This document shows positions 31,755 through 41,499 of a stretch of DNA of 64,000 bases, piece after piece. The first letter of the stretch is position 1; each line of letters opens with the position of its first letter. The translations under genes were made by a program, and so were the position numbers. Source of the stretch: Filobasidium wieringae. Its lineage: Eukaryota; Basidiomycota; Tremellomycetes; Filobasidiales; Filobasidiaceae. Under the pieces are notes generated by a model. It had not been told where the DNA came from, ran no database searches, and saw only the letters and a program-made list of their open reading frames with translations. The stretch covers positions 128,287 to 192,286 of the forward strand of contig BCIV01000002.1 of NCBI GenBank assembly GCA_001600055.1. Direction: 5' to 3'.

Positions 31755-32726
31755 TCATACCTCCCCCTTCTTGATCTTTCCATCCTCATCGTAAAAGATC
31801 TCCTTGGCCTTTACGCATCTCAAGTGATTCTTCCCCGAGAGAGACGTGTCGTGGTAGAACAAGAACCACTTTCCCTCATGCTCGACGATGGAATGATGCG
31901 TCGTCCATCCCTGAACGGGTTCCAAGATCCGACCTTCATAGGTGAAAGGACCGTAGGGAGAATCCCCCGTCGCGTACACGAGGAAATGGGTATCCCCCGT
32001 CGAGTAGGAAAAGTAGTATTTCCCTTTATACTTGTGCATCCAGGCGGCCTCGAAGAACCTCCTCTCGTGATCATCGGCCTTCAAGGGTTCTCCGGTTTCG
32101 GGAGCGAGGATGACGAGTTCTTTAGGAGTCTCCGTGAAGGTATGCATATCCGAGCTTAGTTTCGCAACGCGTGGCATGAGTGCTTGAACGTCCCCGGAGA
32201 GTTCTTGAGGCCCTTGCCAGGCCGGATCGAACTTTCCAGGGGTCTGCCAGCATTGTAACTGTCCACCCCAGATCCCACCAAAGTAGAGGTACGCTTCGTT
32301 ATCCTCATCGACGAAACTGGCCGGATCGATGGAATAGCTTCCTTCGATATAGTTGTCATCGGGTTTAAAAGGACCCTCGGGTCGATCGGATTCGGCAACA
32401 CCGATCCGGAAGATCCCTTCCTTGTCCCTGGCGGGAAAGTAGAAGAAATACTTGCCATCCTTACAAGCGGCATCCGGAGCCCAAAGTTGTTTACTGACCC
32501 AGGGGACGTCGGTCCCCTTGAGGGCGACACCGTGATCGGTCACCTCGCCTCCGACGGTGGGGAGCGAGAAGACGTGGTAATCGTTCATATCGTACTGGTC
32601 CCCATTGTCGTTATCCTCGATCCCGGTATCGCGATCGTGTGAGGGGTAAACGTAGATCTTGCCCTCGAAAGAATGGGCAGATGGGTCAGCGGTGTAGAGA
32701 TGGGTGACGAGTGGTTCGCTGGACAT
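31755..32726 (-). CDS. Glycoside hydrolase family 43, intronless
   Basis: A single uninterrupted frame of 323 codons starts MSSEPLVTHLYTADPSAHSF. The GH43 five-bladed propeller signatures are visible: YTADPSAHSFEGKIYVYPSHD with the catalytic base Asp, WAPDAACKDGKYFFYFPA, GPFKPDDN, YSIDPASFVDEDNEAYLYFGG with the pKa-tuning Asp, and RRFFEAAWMHKYKGKYYFSYST with the acid Glu. These are followed by GPFTYEGRILEP, GWTTHHSIVEHEGKWFLFYHD and LRCVKAKEIFYDEDG. Family members cleave beta-xylosides or alpha-L-arabinosides. No signal peptide is present, so it should act inside the cell on imported oligosaccharides. It is the only long gene in the window without an intron, which suggests recent acquisition or retroposition. 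The exact subfamily cannot be told. Confidence 0.93.
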   Translation of the reverse strand: MSSEPLVTHLYTADPSAHSFEGKIYVYPSHDRDTGIEDNDNGDQYDMNDYHVFSLPTVGGEVTDHGVALKGTDVPWVSKQLWAPDAACKDGKYFFYFPARDKEGIFRIGVAESDRPEGPFKPDDNYIEGSYSIDPASFVDEDNEAYLYFGGIWGGQLQCWQTPGKFDPAWQGPQELSGDVQALMPRVAKLSSDMHTFTETPKELVILAPETGEPLKADDHERRFFEAAWMHKYKGKYYFSYSTGDTHFLVYATGDSPYGPFTYEGRILEPVQGWTTHHSIVEHEGKWFLFYHDTSLSGKNHLRCVKAKEIFYDEDGKIKKGEV

Positions 32727-33859
32727 GATGAGATGGTCGAGTACGTTTGTGTGGTTGAAATTGTTGAAAAGTGGTCGAGTGCATCTTCGTTCAGAATCAA
32801 AAGTGTATTATATAGTCGGCAGCCAAGATCAGGTGGCTCGGTTCATTCATCGGTAGATAACTCGTCAGGTTTCATTACCGGATATCCACCTTTTACCCCG
32901 CAGTAACGAAACCGGGTCTCCAGATGTTGTCATTCATTTCGAGCGATTTCAACGACGTAGATGTTCAGAATCTGTTGGATCATACCATGCACTGTCGAGT
33001 TAGGAACCAGGTGCACTGAGCTCCTTGCAGCCATATGATATCTATAGGGATTTGGGACTAGCAGGAGAGCGCGGGAACTATACACTTGCTGTGTTTTGTT
33101 TTGCTATACGGTTGTCCGTCCGCGACCACGTATCGACAGCTCATCAAGCTATGCTCTACACGTTCTACACGCATGGTAGAGTGATCAGATAACTTCTCAG
33201 CATGTGTTTAAACATGGGACATCGTGGCAGGTCAGGTCGAATCAACACCAAGATCTGTCCCATTCGCATCCAGGGTTCCCAACAAGCACATGGCCCAAAT
33301 GTACAGACCCGACCATATCGGGTCCCATTATCTGTTCTATGGACTCCATTCCACTCCCTGCCTTCCCTGTCGTACGTTTTCGTATTCTCGAGCCATCCCG
33401 GTCAACAAAATCACCCAACCGCTGATCTTTCCGGGGTTACGGTGGTTCCCGGACCCTCACCTCAGACTCACCGCACCGCGAGGAGGATTAGGACAAGGAC
33501 GAATTCGCCCGAGGTTCGGCGTCCATCGCGCTTGTTGATGATCTCCTCTAGCGGACTGTTCCAGATGGTAGGTCCTTTGTCTTGAAACGTCAGATTGAGA
33601 GGTATTACGGGGAAAGCGAAGTCTTCCGATAGTAAACAGGATGATACGATGTAGCAGCCCGAGTGCGTCCGTTCCTTCACCGAGTTGTCCCTTGATGGAC
33701 TTGGTTGTCGTGTATAAAGGGGTCGTTCTACATCCTCAAAACCTCAGTATACTCAGAAATGGTTTCATCAGAATCAAACCAAACCGAACTTTACCAATCC
33801 AAATCAAACCAAACCCGATCACCTCCCCTAAACCCACAAAACAACAACCCTAACAAACA
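32727..33859. other. Intergenic; possible short minus-strand exon
   Basis: The left part is GH43 promoter with a TATA-like element (TATTATATAG at about 32807-32816). Minus strand 33680-33468 reads CLLSEDFAFPVIPLNLTF and GPTIWNSPLEEIINKRDG, open for about 70 codons, with no family and no start context. The last 100 bases before 33860 are a strongly CA-rich leader. Confidence 0.3.
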
Positions 33860-34170
33860 ATGTCAAACTTCTTCGAAGGGAAAACAATGTACGCCCACGC
33901 AAAACCCATCGGTCTCCTCCCCAAAATATTCTGGGTCATCGGCACGGGCACCATCGCGTACGCAATGACGGATAGGTACATCATATCACATGAAGGAAGA
34001 CCTAAGTGGAACCAAGTGATCGCTGAAAGGGTACGTTGTCCTCCGCTCTGAGGGCGAAAAAAATGCGGGCGCTGATCGTTTCTTTTTGGGGGACTTAGCA
34101 TAATCGACCTTACCCTTCGTTCGAGACGAACGGGCTCATGGAGGGATTCGGGAGGAATAAGATCGAGTGA
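33860..34170 (+). CDS. Small single-pass mitochondrial-type membrane protein
   Basis: Exons 33860-34030 and 34099-34170 give 80 residues. MSNFFEGKTMYAHAKPIG is followed by one membrane helix (LLPKIFWVIGTGTIAYAM), then a charged tail: TDRYIISHEGRPKWNQVIAERHNRPYPSF and a short end, GFGRNKIE. A short N-terminus, a single helix and a basic soluble tail are typical of supernumerary respiratory-chain subunits. The HEGRPKWNQ stretch faintly recalls the complex I MWFE/NDUFA1 tail, but this is not conclusive. The intron is phase 0 and the leader is CA-rich, so a real expressed gene is likely. Confidence 0.7.
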
Positions 34171-34907
34171 AATCGTTCTTCCGACAATTCAATTTGCCCC
34201 GACGGAGGAAGCATGGAAGACGACAGAGGATTGAAGGATTAGAGGTGTACGAATTGAGAATCGGATTTATGTATTTGTAAACACTTTGTCTGTATACTAT
34301 CGATTGGCCATCAATTAGACTGGGATTGGGCTTTGGTTCAGTGGTCTTTGAGTTGTGCATTCAGGATACCTAGACGCCGGCGCTACACGATGAGCGGTGG
34401 ACAAGACAGAGAACGTGATTGTCATACCAGATACCAGATGCTTCTCTGAGATCTCAGAGATGGGCACGACGGGACCGTCCAACGAGATGGGGCAGATATC
34501 AAATAGAAAAAGTTGAGCATCGTGTGAGTCGTCGCCCCGCTTGTATCGCTGTAAGCGTGGCCGAGTTTTTACGGAGGGGGAGCTTACCTGTTATCAGGCC
34601 GCGGATTATAGGATCCAAAACCATACTTTATTTATGCCAGGCAGGAAGATACGATGTTTATTAATGCTAGTATCGGTATCTCACGCCTTTGGGGAACCTG
34701 TCGTTCTGCATGTTGTAGAGGTTACTCGCGCTTCTCGAGTGTTATAAGCCCTAATCACCTTGATCTTTAACCCATCTGCACCAGACATTCTCGAGAAGCC
34801 CGGTCCGAATCTATTAGCGACAGTACGAAACTTTCTTCTCTCGAGCTACAGGTTTTCCTTATACAATTCTCTCTTACAATCCTCTCTTAGCGGTACAGAT
34901 TCTTTCC
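34171..34907. other. Convergent spacer
   Basis: This lies between the tiny membrane protein gene and the FMN oxidase gene, which converge. No open stretch with coding character was found. Confidence 0.45.
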
Positions 34908-37030
34908 TTAGACGAAACCTCCCGCGCCGGAACCAGATGAGCCGTAGGGTAGGAATTTGAGCATGTCCTTGTTGATATCCTTGATACTGTTCGTACCCGC
35001 CATTTGCATGCTACAGTAAGATGAAAGTCGTCGTTCGATATCAGCGGGACGTTTGCACGACAAGCGAGAGAAGACTTACGTCAAATCGAAATCTGCCAAA
35101 AGGGACTTCATCACGTGTCGAACTCCCGTTTCTCCTGCGATAGACATTCCGTAAATCCAGAGTCGACCGATAAGGACCGCCTTGGCCCCTAGAGCCAGGG
35201 CCTGTTGAGCTGCATATCAGCACGGTGGACAAGATTGCGGACGGCATGAAACTCGCCTTGAAAACGTCTGCTCCACCTCGGATACCAGAATCGAAGATGA
35301 TAGTACCTTTATCCCCAATGGCTTCCACAATCTGATCGCACATCGACACTCTTCAATTGCAGATCCGATTGGTTCGATCCATAAAGAGACTCACCTCGGG
35401 AAGCGCGTCCAAACTGGCGATCGCGCCATCGACTTGTCGTCCAGCGTGGTTCCTATACAAAAATAACCCTTGAGCTTGTCATATCACGAGCGTATGCTAT
35501 TTGTCAGAGGAGACGACGTACGAGACGACAATTCCGTCGCAACCGATATCGATCGCCTTCTTGGCATCAGCAGGATGCTGAATTCCCTTGATCAAGAATG
35601 GTTTACCCCCCGACATGGCCTTCCATTTCTTGCACAGCCTGTTCTCAACTCGCCTTTCAGTGTCCTATACCTTTCATTAGAAGAGGTATCTGCAATGACT
35701 CACTGCTCCGCCTTATCCCAGCTGAACGCTCGACCGTGCCAAACAGAAGTATCGATCCACATTTCACCCGTCTCCTTCGGGTGAGTCTCTTTGGACATTC
35801 CCTTGGCTGCCATTCTTTTCTGGAAGACAGGATCAGACCACCCGAGTTCTGCCCCGATACCCCTATTCCCGAAAAAACGCATGGAGGTGTCCATCAGTTC
35901 GATCTGTATACAGGGCGATTATGGAGACTCACTTGTAGAAGGCGTAGTTCGAGTTGGCAACATCGTCGTGGCGCCAACCTAATTGCCAGGCTGAGACGCA
36001 CATCGCAAATGGGGGAGTTCAGGTCAGACCATGTCGTGATGGATATCTGATCAAAGATACGTACTGTCAACGGTCCAGATACTGCTCCACAGCGTGATCT
36101 CTGGTTAGTATAAACTAATATGCGACTTATCGTTGTCTCTTACCAAGCAGTAAACCCGTTGTCCTGGGAAAACATGAGAAGAAGGTATATCAGCCGAAGC
36201 CTCATTTCCGAGATATCTACCCATCTTCGACCCACCAAAGCACGCTTCAACAAACTGTCCTCGATCTCCTCATCAGGCGGCAGGTAAAGCTGAAAGAACC
36301 TGACACCTTCGCCGTTGGCCTTTGCGACATCCTCGATCGACTGCGAGGCAGCGGTGGACAAGCAATAACCGAGGTTCAGTTCCTTGGCTACGGTAGCTGC
36401 GTTTAGTTCTCCGCGCTGGAAGACGAGTGAAGGCTTGGTTAGAACTCCTGAAGGACGAAAGCATCCCAGGATATGGATGAGCGTACGGGATGGTAGATTT
36501 TCTTAATATAGAACAGGTTAGGAAACGACTCTTCAGATAACGACGAGCGATGTTTAGCTTACGTTGATTCCAACCGGAGCGAATAAGATGGGAGCATCCA
36601 GCTATCGAGGATGGAGCATCAGTCAATGTGTTCAGCTGGGTTTCGTTTGTGCTAGCAATGTCAGGATATCTATTCTTACCTTGTGTCCAAAGAGCTCGAC
36701 GGTAGTGTCCCTTGCATTCGTGTCAACTAGCATACGAGGAACGATCTTCCAACGGTAGAAAGCTGTTCGCACAGATCAGTACCGCAATCCTCCATTTGTA
36801 CCTCTGACAAGCTTACACTCTCTGTTGGAACGATGAGTATGACTCTCTCCAGCATTGGAATGAGCGTAATACCATCCTCCTTGGCTGAGCTTCTCTTTTG
36901 CCAAGATTTCAAGCTGCTCAGGATCAGTATTGAAAAGTGGGTGTTCCTCTTTCTTGGCAAGGTCGAAGCAATCCTTGCGGTATACGTCGAAGTGCGGTGT
37001 AGGTCGAGCGGGGAGGTTTGACTTGTCCAT
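34908..37030 (-). CDS. FMN-dependent alpha-hydroxyacid oxidase (lactate oxidase/monooxygenase type)
   Basis: A gene of roughly eleven exons starting MDKSNLPARPTPHFDVY and ending GAGGFV, TAA 34910-34908. The (S)-2-hydroxyacid dehydrogenase barrel is clear: GGWYYAHSNAGESHT, WKIVPRMLVD, LDAPILFAPVGIN, LGYCLSTAASQSIEDVA, FFQLYLPPDEEI, TVD then LGWRHDDV, GKPFLIKGIQHPADAKKAI, GIVVSNHAGRQVDG with the catalytic His, FDSGIRGGADVFKALALGAKA and LIGR. The GWYYAHSNAG opening and the long lid between LGWRHDD and WKAMSGGKP resemble L-lactate 2-monooxygenase-like fungal enzymes. There is no cytochrome b2 domain and no signal peptide. The residues GFTACIWTVDT come from two consecutive microexons (20 and 17 nt). 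Confidence 0.92.
36065..36081 (-). other. 17-nt microexon of the FMN oxidase
   Basis: On the minus strand TATCTGGACCGTTGACA lies between GAGCAG and GTACGT. It encodes the core of IWTVDT in the barrel. The preceding exon (36163-36144) is 20 nt and encodes DNGFTA. Confidence 0.75.
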
Positions 37031-38096
37031 TGTCTTGTGATGATTGATGTGTACGTGTGGGCTTGTGAGGGAGTGTTAGTCGAATGGGGATTTATGACTC
37101 TGAGCTGATGTTTACAAGTATATGAAAGATCTGAGCGGATCTGTGTGTATATATGATCCTGATGTGAGATGACGCATAGCCGTTAGCATCTCCTCAAGTC
37201 AGCCGTCATCTAGAAATAGCTGACGATTGTGGTTGTCGTCCGGCAGCGGAGCCCCGTCTGTCTTGTCTCGTCGTCTGCGGGGTTCCGCAGGTTGAAGGTG
37301 TTTTCCAAGCTTGTGAACCTCCACCCACTCTCTTGTCCTGCTTGTTCTGCAGAGCGAGAACCGGTCTAAGACGATTGGAAAAAGGTATCAACCGGGGAAT
37401 AGGTCGTTCGGTATCATCCGGCCGACCCGCGAAATGATGACGAATACGGATGGATTCATTTATACAACCGCGACAACCGACGACTTAGTGTTGCTTATTT
37501 GGCCGGATACTCGCAGGAATGACACGTCACCGATTTTGCAAATATAGCGGTGATACGCTCGGTTGCCAGTGCACCCGCTGATCGCCTAGCTCTTGTCCTG
37601 TAGATCCAATCGCCCTCACCTGGAAGAGAAAAAGGATGGTCTTCGGCGGGCTCTGGGGCCGTTGGGTTTCAGTCCAAGTCGCTCAGTAGCCCAAGCGTAT
37701 CCTGCCTGGACGCATCAGGTTGCTTGGACATCCAGACAATCGTCCGTGGGTGATATACCAAGGCACGCTTCCGATTCTAAAAAGACGATCAGCATAAAAT
37801 GGGTATCATATTCTTCGGGTGCGACCATCATACAATCAGATTATACGCTACGACCTCTGCACTTCCAGGTCGGTCCTCGACTCTTCGTTTCCTCCTTCGC
37901 CAATTCTTTTCTGTTACACTTTTCCGGATTACAGTGAGACGGTCACAACTCCCGCTGCGACCTTCAGAGGCAATAGGGGAGAAGCATCAAGTAAGGATGC
38001 TCGTTTTTGTTTCTTCTGAGGTGGGATTTGTATTTGGAAATCTACGGTGTACACATAGCCAGTTTCAGTACAGACAGACCTCATAAGTCCGAGAAA
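37031..38096. other. Intergenic, promoter side of FMN oxidase gene
   Basis: The first 200 bases before the FMN oxidase ATG include TATA-like sequence (TATATATGATC at about 37148). Plus-strand open frames near 37593-38086 have no coding character or family match. Nothing else is seen. Confidence 0.4.
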
Positions 38097-39128
38097 CTAC
38101 ATGAACTGACCTTCTTCCTCATCCACCACTTCGTCCATTTCACCCTTTACCAAATCATTCACTTCATCCTCATCCAACTGATTCTCCTGCTTAACCAATT
38201 CATCCGGATCTTTCGGTACCTCCCAGCTGAATCTCGCTCCACTTTCAATCGCTCGTCTTAACATCTTCTCTTCCTTTTGAAGATCTTGCATCTCCAGCTC
38301 TCCTTGTCGCAGTGACCGTTCCGCTCTCAATTTCTCCCGAGGTGATAAGGCGGAAGAGAGATAGTATCGCATCATCTGGATGGATTCTGAGATTTCTTCT
38401 TGCTCCTCCGTAACAAGAAAGAGGTAGGAGGAGAGGATTTTAGAACGATGATTGACGACTTCATCAGGCGTAAGGATGTCCTCGGGAGTAAGAGCTCGAG
38501 GGGGAAGTCTCTTCCTTGCGGAGCGTAATCGTCGTGCAGGTTTGGATTTCCTCGGTCGAGAAGGAAGTAAGACTATTGGTCGACCTGAATCTGTGTCTGA
38601 TTCTGATTCATCATCGTGCTCCGGCCCATCATCATTGTACTCTTCATCCTCCGACTCCTCACTCGATGATTCTACTTGTTCGATCTCTTGAACCTCGGGA
38701 GTAGGTCGGAATTTCTGCTGGATCATCAAGTCCGTAGGGAATTCCCAAACGAAAGGATGGAAAAGACCGAAATTCTTGGCCCATTTTCTGAGATGGTCGG
38801 GAGGAAGAGTTGGCGCTCTAGCGGCGGTAGGATTACCATCTTCACTATCACTATCGTTGATATATTCTTCACTATCATCCCACATGACGTAGATCCTGGG
38901 AGGTGCTGGACGAGTGAGATCTTCCGAAAGTAAGACGAGTAGGAAGTCCGCGACCTAAAAGAGAGGCTTGTTTACGTTTTGACTCGACGTGTTTGCATCC
39001 GGGAATGGCCACATCACGTTTTTGACGTTCAGGTGGAAGTTTCATATTTCGTTGCTCAAGTCTGAACCAAACCGTCAACCTTACAAGCATATCACAGTGA
39101 TGTTGTATTACTGATGTTGAAGTTTCAT
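38097..39128 (-). CDS. Acidic coiled-coil protein, unrecognised
   Basis: Likely three exons: a short first one from the ATG at 39128 (MKLQHQ), a second reading LEQRNMKLPPERQKRDVAIPGCKH, and a long third starting VADFLLVLLSEDLTRPAPPR. The second intron would be only 34 nt, as seen elsewhere in this window. The long exon continues YVMWDDSEEYINDSDSEDG, LRKWAKNFGLFHPFVWEFP, an Asp/Glu/Ser-rich stretch, a basic cluster (RPRKSKPARRLRSARKR), RALTPEDILTPDEVV, then a helical segment (EEQEEISESIQMMRYYLSS and LRQGELEMQDLQKEEKMLRR) and an acidic end. The alternating acidic and basic tracts suggest a nuclear or chromatin protein, but no named family is recognised. Confidence 0.65.
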
Positions 39129-39635
39129 CTTTGCCCCTATGCTGCCCACAGAACCTATGAGTAGTCCGGGTCAGTCACCAGTACTGGCACTTGTTGCACA
39201 ATGCTTATATGTGGTGGGTGGAAAAACCTGAAGGATACTGAGAGCGGATGGGATACGGACAGCGGGAATAACAGGGTGACGGAGAACCTCAGCGACGATA
39301 ACGGGGTGAGAACCTCGGCGGGAATGGTTTATTCAAGCGTATGAAGGCAAACGTGAAGGACAAAAAGAAAGCAACGTGAAGGGCAAAAAGAAAGCAACGT
39401 GAAGGGCAGGAAAGCGGATAGAAGTTGTATAAATTGGAATTGCAATGGAGATACAATAACTCATGGTTCCAACTGGTCCACTGCGTCTGGTGCACCGCGT
39501 CTGCTGCTCTGCGCATCGGATGTACATCCCTCGCAGGTTCCTCGGGTCATTGGAATGGTTACAATATCTCGGGGAATTGTGAGGCGAGGCAATTTTGTCC
39601 ATCCGGATGCCAGCCAGATTGATGCTCTCAGCCCC
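39129..39635. other. Intergenic with 23-bp tandem repeat
   Basis: This is upstream of the acidic coiled-coil gene and downstream of the methyltransferase gene. It contains the tandem repeat listed separately and a looser duplication of GAGAACCTC at about 39282 and 39309. No gene is supported. Confidence 0.4.
39346..39416. repeat. 23-bp direct tandem repeat, about three copies
   Basis: The unit GCAACGTGAAGGGCAAAAAG plus AAA is repeated: a diverged copy at about 39346-39370, an exact one at 39371-39393 and a partial one at 39394-39416. It lies in noncoding sequence. Confidence 0.8.
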
Positions 39636-40686
39636 TTACTTTCTCCTCCAAACAACGATCCTTTCAATCCCCTCCTTGTACTCCTCCCTCTTAGTCCTCG
39701 CCTCCTCCACCCCCACATCCACACCCCAGACCCTCTCCCATTCATTATCCAATAATTCATCGTAAATCTCCTTACTAAGCGCATAAGGAGGACCTCCTTC
39801 TCTACTGGGATCCAGTGGGAATTGGAGCGTTATGAGTATACTACTGGGGTGCGAGAGATGGGCGTAAGAGGAAGCCCAGTCTTTTCGGAGCACAGGGGGG
39901 AGGGCGCATAAGAAACTGTTTTTTAGGATCAGTGTAACGGGAGAATAGGAAATTTGATGATCAGTAAACGCCCATCATGCGGGAAGAGGGAAATAAAGGT
40001 GGACTGACGTGTAGTCGTAAAACACATCGAACCCACCCTCGGGCCGTGAGAGATGGAAGAAATCGCCTAGTTCCACTTGGGCTTGGGCGGTAGGCTGTAG
40101 TGATTGAGATTTGATCCATCTGGTACGTTGATGGATAAAGAGTCAACATGGTTCAAACGAGAAAAGTGAACTGGAATAGAAAGGAGCAAGAGACTGACTG
40201 GTTCGCCGCCTCTACGGCTTTAGGGGATATTTCTAAACCGGTCGTGTTCAACCCTCTCTGTGCTAGGGTGTGAACATCATACCCCTAATCCGTCCTCTCG
40301 ATCAGTCTTTCCCGACCTATCGATAGGCCCAAGGGAATGATAACTCACTCGCCCGCACCCTGGAACAAGCGCCGATCCTTCCCTCGGAATATCGGGAACT
40401 CCTTCGGTCCCTGCTTGTGAGAGCAAGCGGACTAGAGCTTTGTGAGAGTATCCTTTATCGAAGGGGATGTTGTTCTCTACCCTATCAGCACGAGATTGAA
40501 GGAGGTAAGGGGAGGTCTTAGCGGGATGAACGTTAGGATGGAGGGGGACGGGACTAACCATCTTGCGTTCCAGGCTAGGAAGGGTAGGAAACAGCTTAAA
40601 ACGATCTGGGATTAAACTTTATATGAATACTATGAGGACGACTTACAGTCTTGATCGGTTTTATGCAAGTCGGAATTACCGCTCAT
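39636..40686 (-). CDS. TPMT-family thiol/thiopurine methyltransferase-like
   Basis: Exons begin with MSGNSDLHKTDQD at 40686, then a 16-nt exon (40574-40559) encoding WNAR plus part of W. The rest reads VENNIPFDKGYSHKALVRLL, the SAM-binding LVPGCGRGYDVHTLAQRG, TTGLEISPKAVEAAN, QAQVELGDFFHL, FDVFYDYTFLCALPP and WASSYAHLSHPSSILITLQFPLD, ending GIERIVVWRRK. The W-x-R-W ... G ... PFDKG opening and LVPGCGRGYDV are typical of the TPMT/harmless-to-ozone-layer group. Members S-methylate thiols or halide/thiocyanate; the fungal ones are thought to detoxify small thiols. Without the 16-nt exon the conserved WNARW opening is lost. The protein is cytosolic, with no targeting signal. Confidence 0.9.
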
Positions 40687-41499
40687 ATTTGACAGTTGCG
40701 ATCGAGCTTACTGTAAGTGTAGAAGGGGGGTATGATTAGAACGAATTTCAATAAGACCGAGCTGCAGAGTCCTGTCCCGTAAATCGCAGGTGGACGGCTA
40801 TGTTATATCGTTTCTATATTTCTATAGCTATCTGTCCGCAAGTCTACGATTAGTAAAGTAATGCAGGTCATTACTTACCGCACGATCGTACGGTTCTCCG
40901 GTAGACTCAGCTCACACTCGACTGTTTACTTTGTCATGTCCTATTTTGATTAGCCATTTTAGCTGACCATACTGTCTAAACCATCAGAGTATCGGACGAC
41001 GAGCTGGAACTGGCTGCGATTCTGAGTCTTCGGCAACTCAGGAAGCCACAAGACCAAGCTCCAGTCAGTCTGAGTGCAGGTAGAGGCAGGTCTGGTGAAA
41101 AGGTACCGATGTAAAATATCGCGGACTGGAAGAACCGTAGGTTCGGGCCATGGGTCACGCAGTGGGTGAGATGTAACCATATGCATCGACACGCATGGAC
41201 AGAGCACCTCGAGCTCTGCCATATCTGTTTTGTCGCAGAATGCCGCATTCATCTTGTCAACGCATTGCTCGATGCAAATGGATTGGTTGTGTTGGCACAT
41301 GTTGGCACATATCCGTGATTCGTCATTGAACCTGACATGTTATTCTACCACGACCAGTCACTTTCACCACGACGCTCGATCGTCCCGATTCGCCTCTTCA
41401 TCTCGACATCTCAACCAAACACATCGTTCCCCTCTACGCTTCCCTTTCTTCTGAAACAAACACCAAACACACTAATACATCAACCACACAACGCTCTAC
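40687..41499. other. Divergent intergenic between TPMT-like gene and SQS1
   Basis: It contains a 113-codon minus-strand frame (listed separately). The last 150 bases before 41500 are a CA-rich SQS1 leader. Confidence 0.4.
40959..41300 (-). CDS. Doubtful 113-residue ORF
   Basis: An ATG-initiated, uninterrupted frame opens MCQHNQSICIEQCVDKMNAA, passes ILHRYLFTRPASTCTQTDW and ends LVVRYSDGLDSMVS. The second half has coding-like composition. No family was recognised, and the frame could be chance because it lies in a divergent promoter region. Confidence 0.28.
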   Translation of the reverse strand: MCQHNQSICIEQCVDKMNAAFCDKTDMAELEVLCPCVSMHMVTSHPLRDPWPEPTVLPVRDILHRYLFTRPASTCTQTDWSLVLWLPELPKTQNRSQFQLVVRYSDGLDSMVS

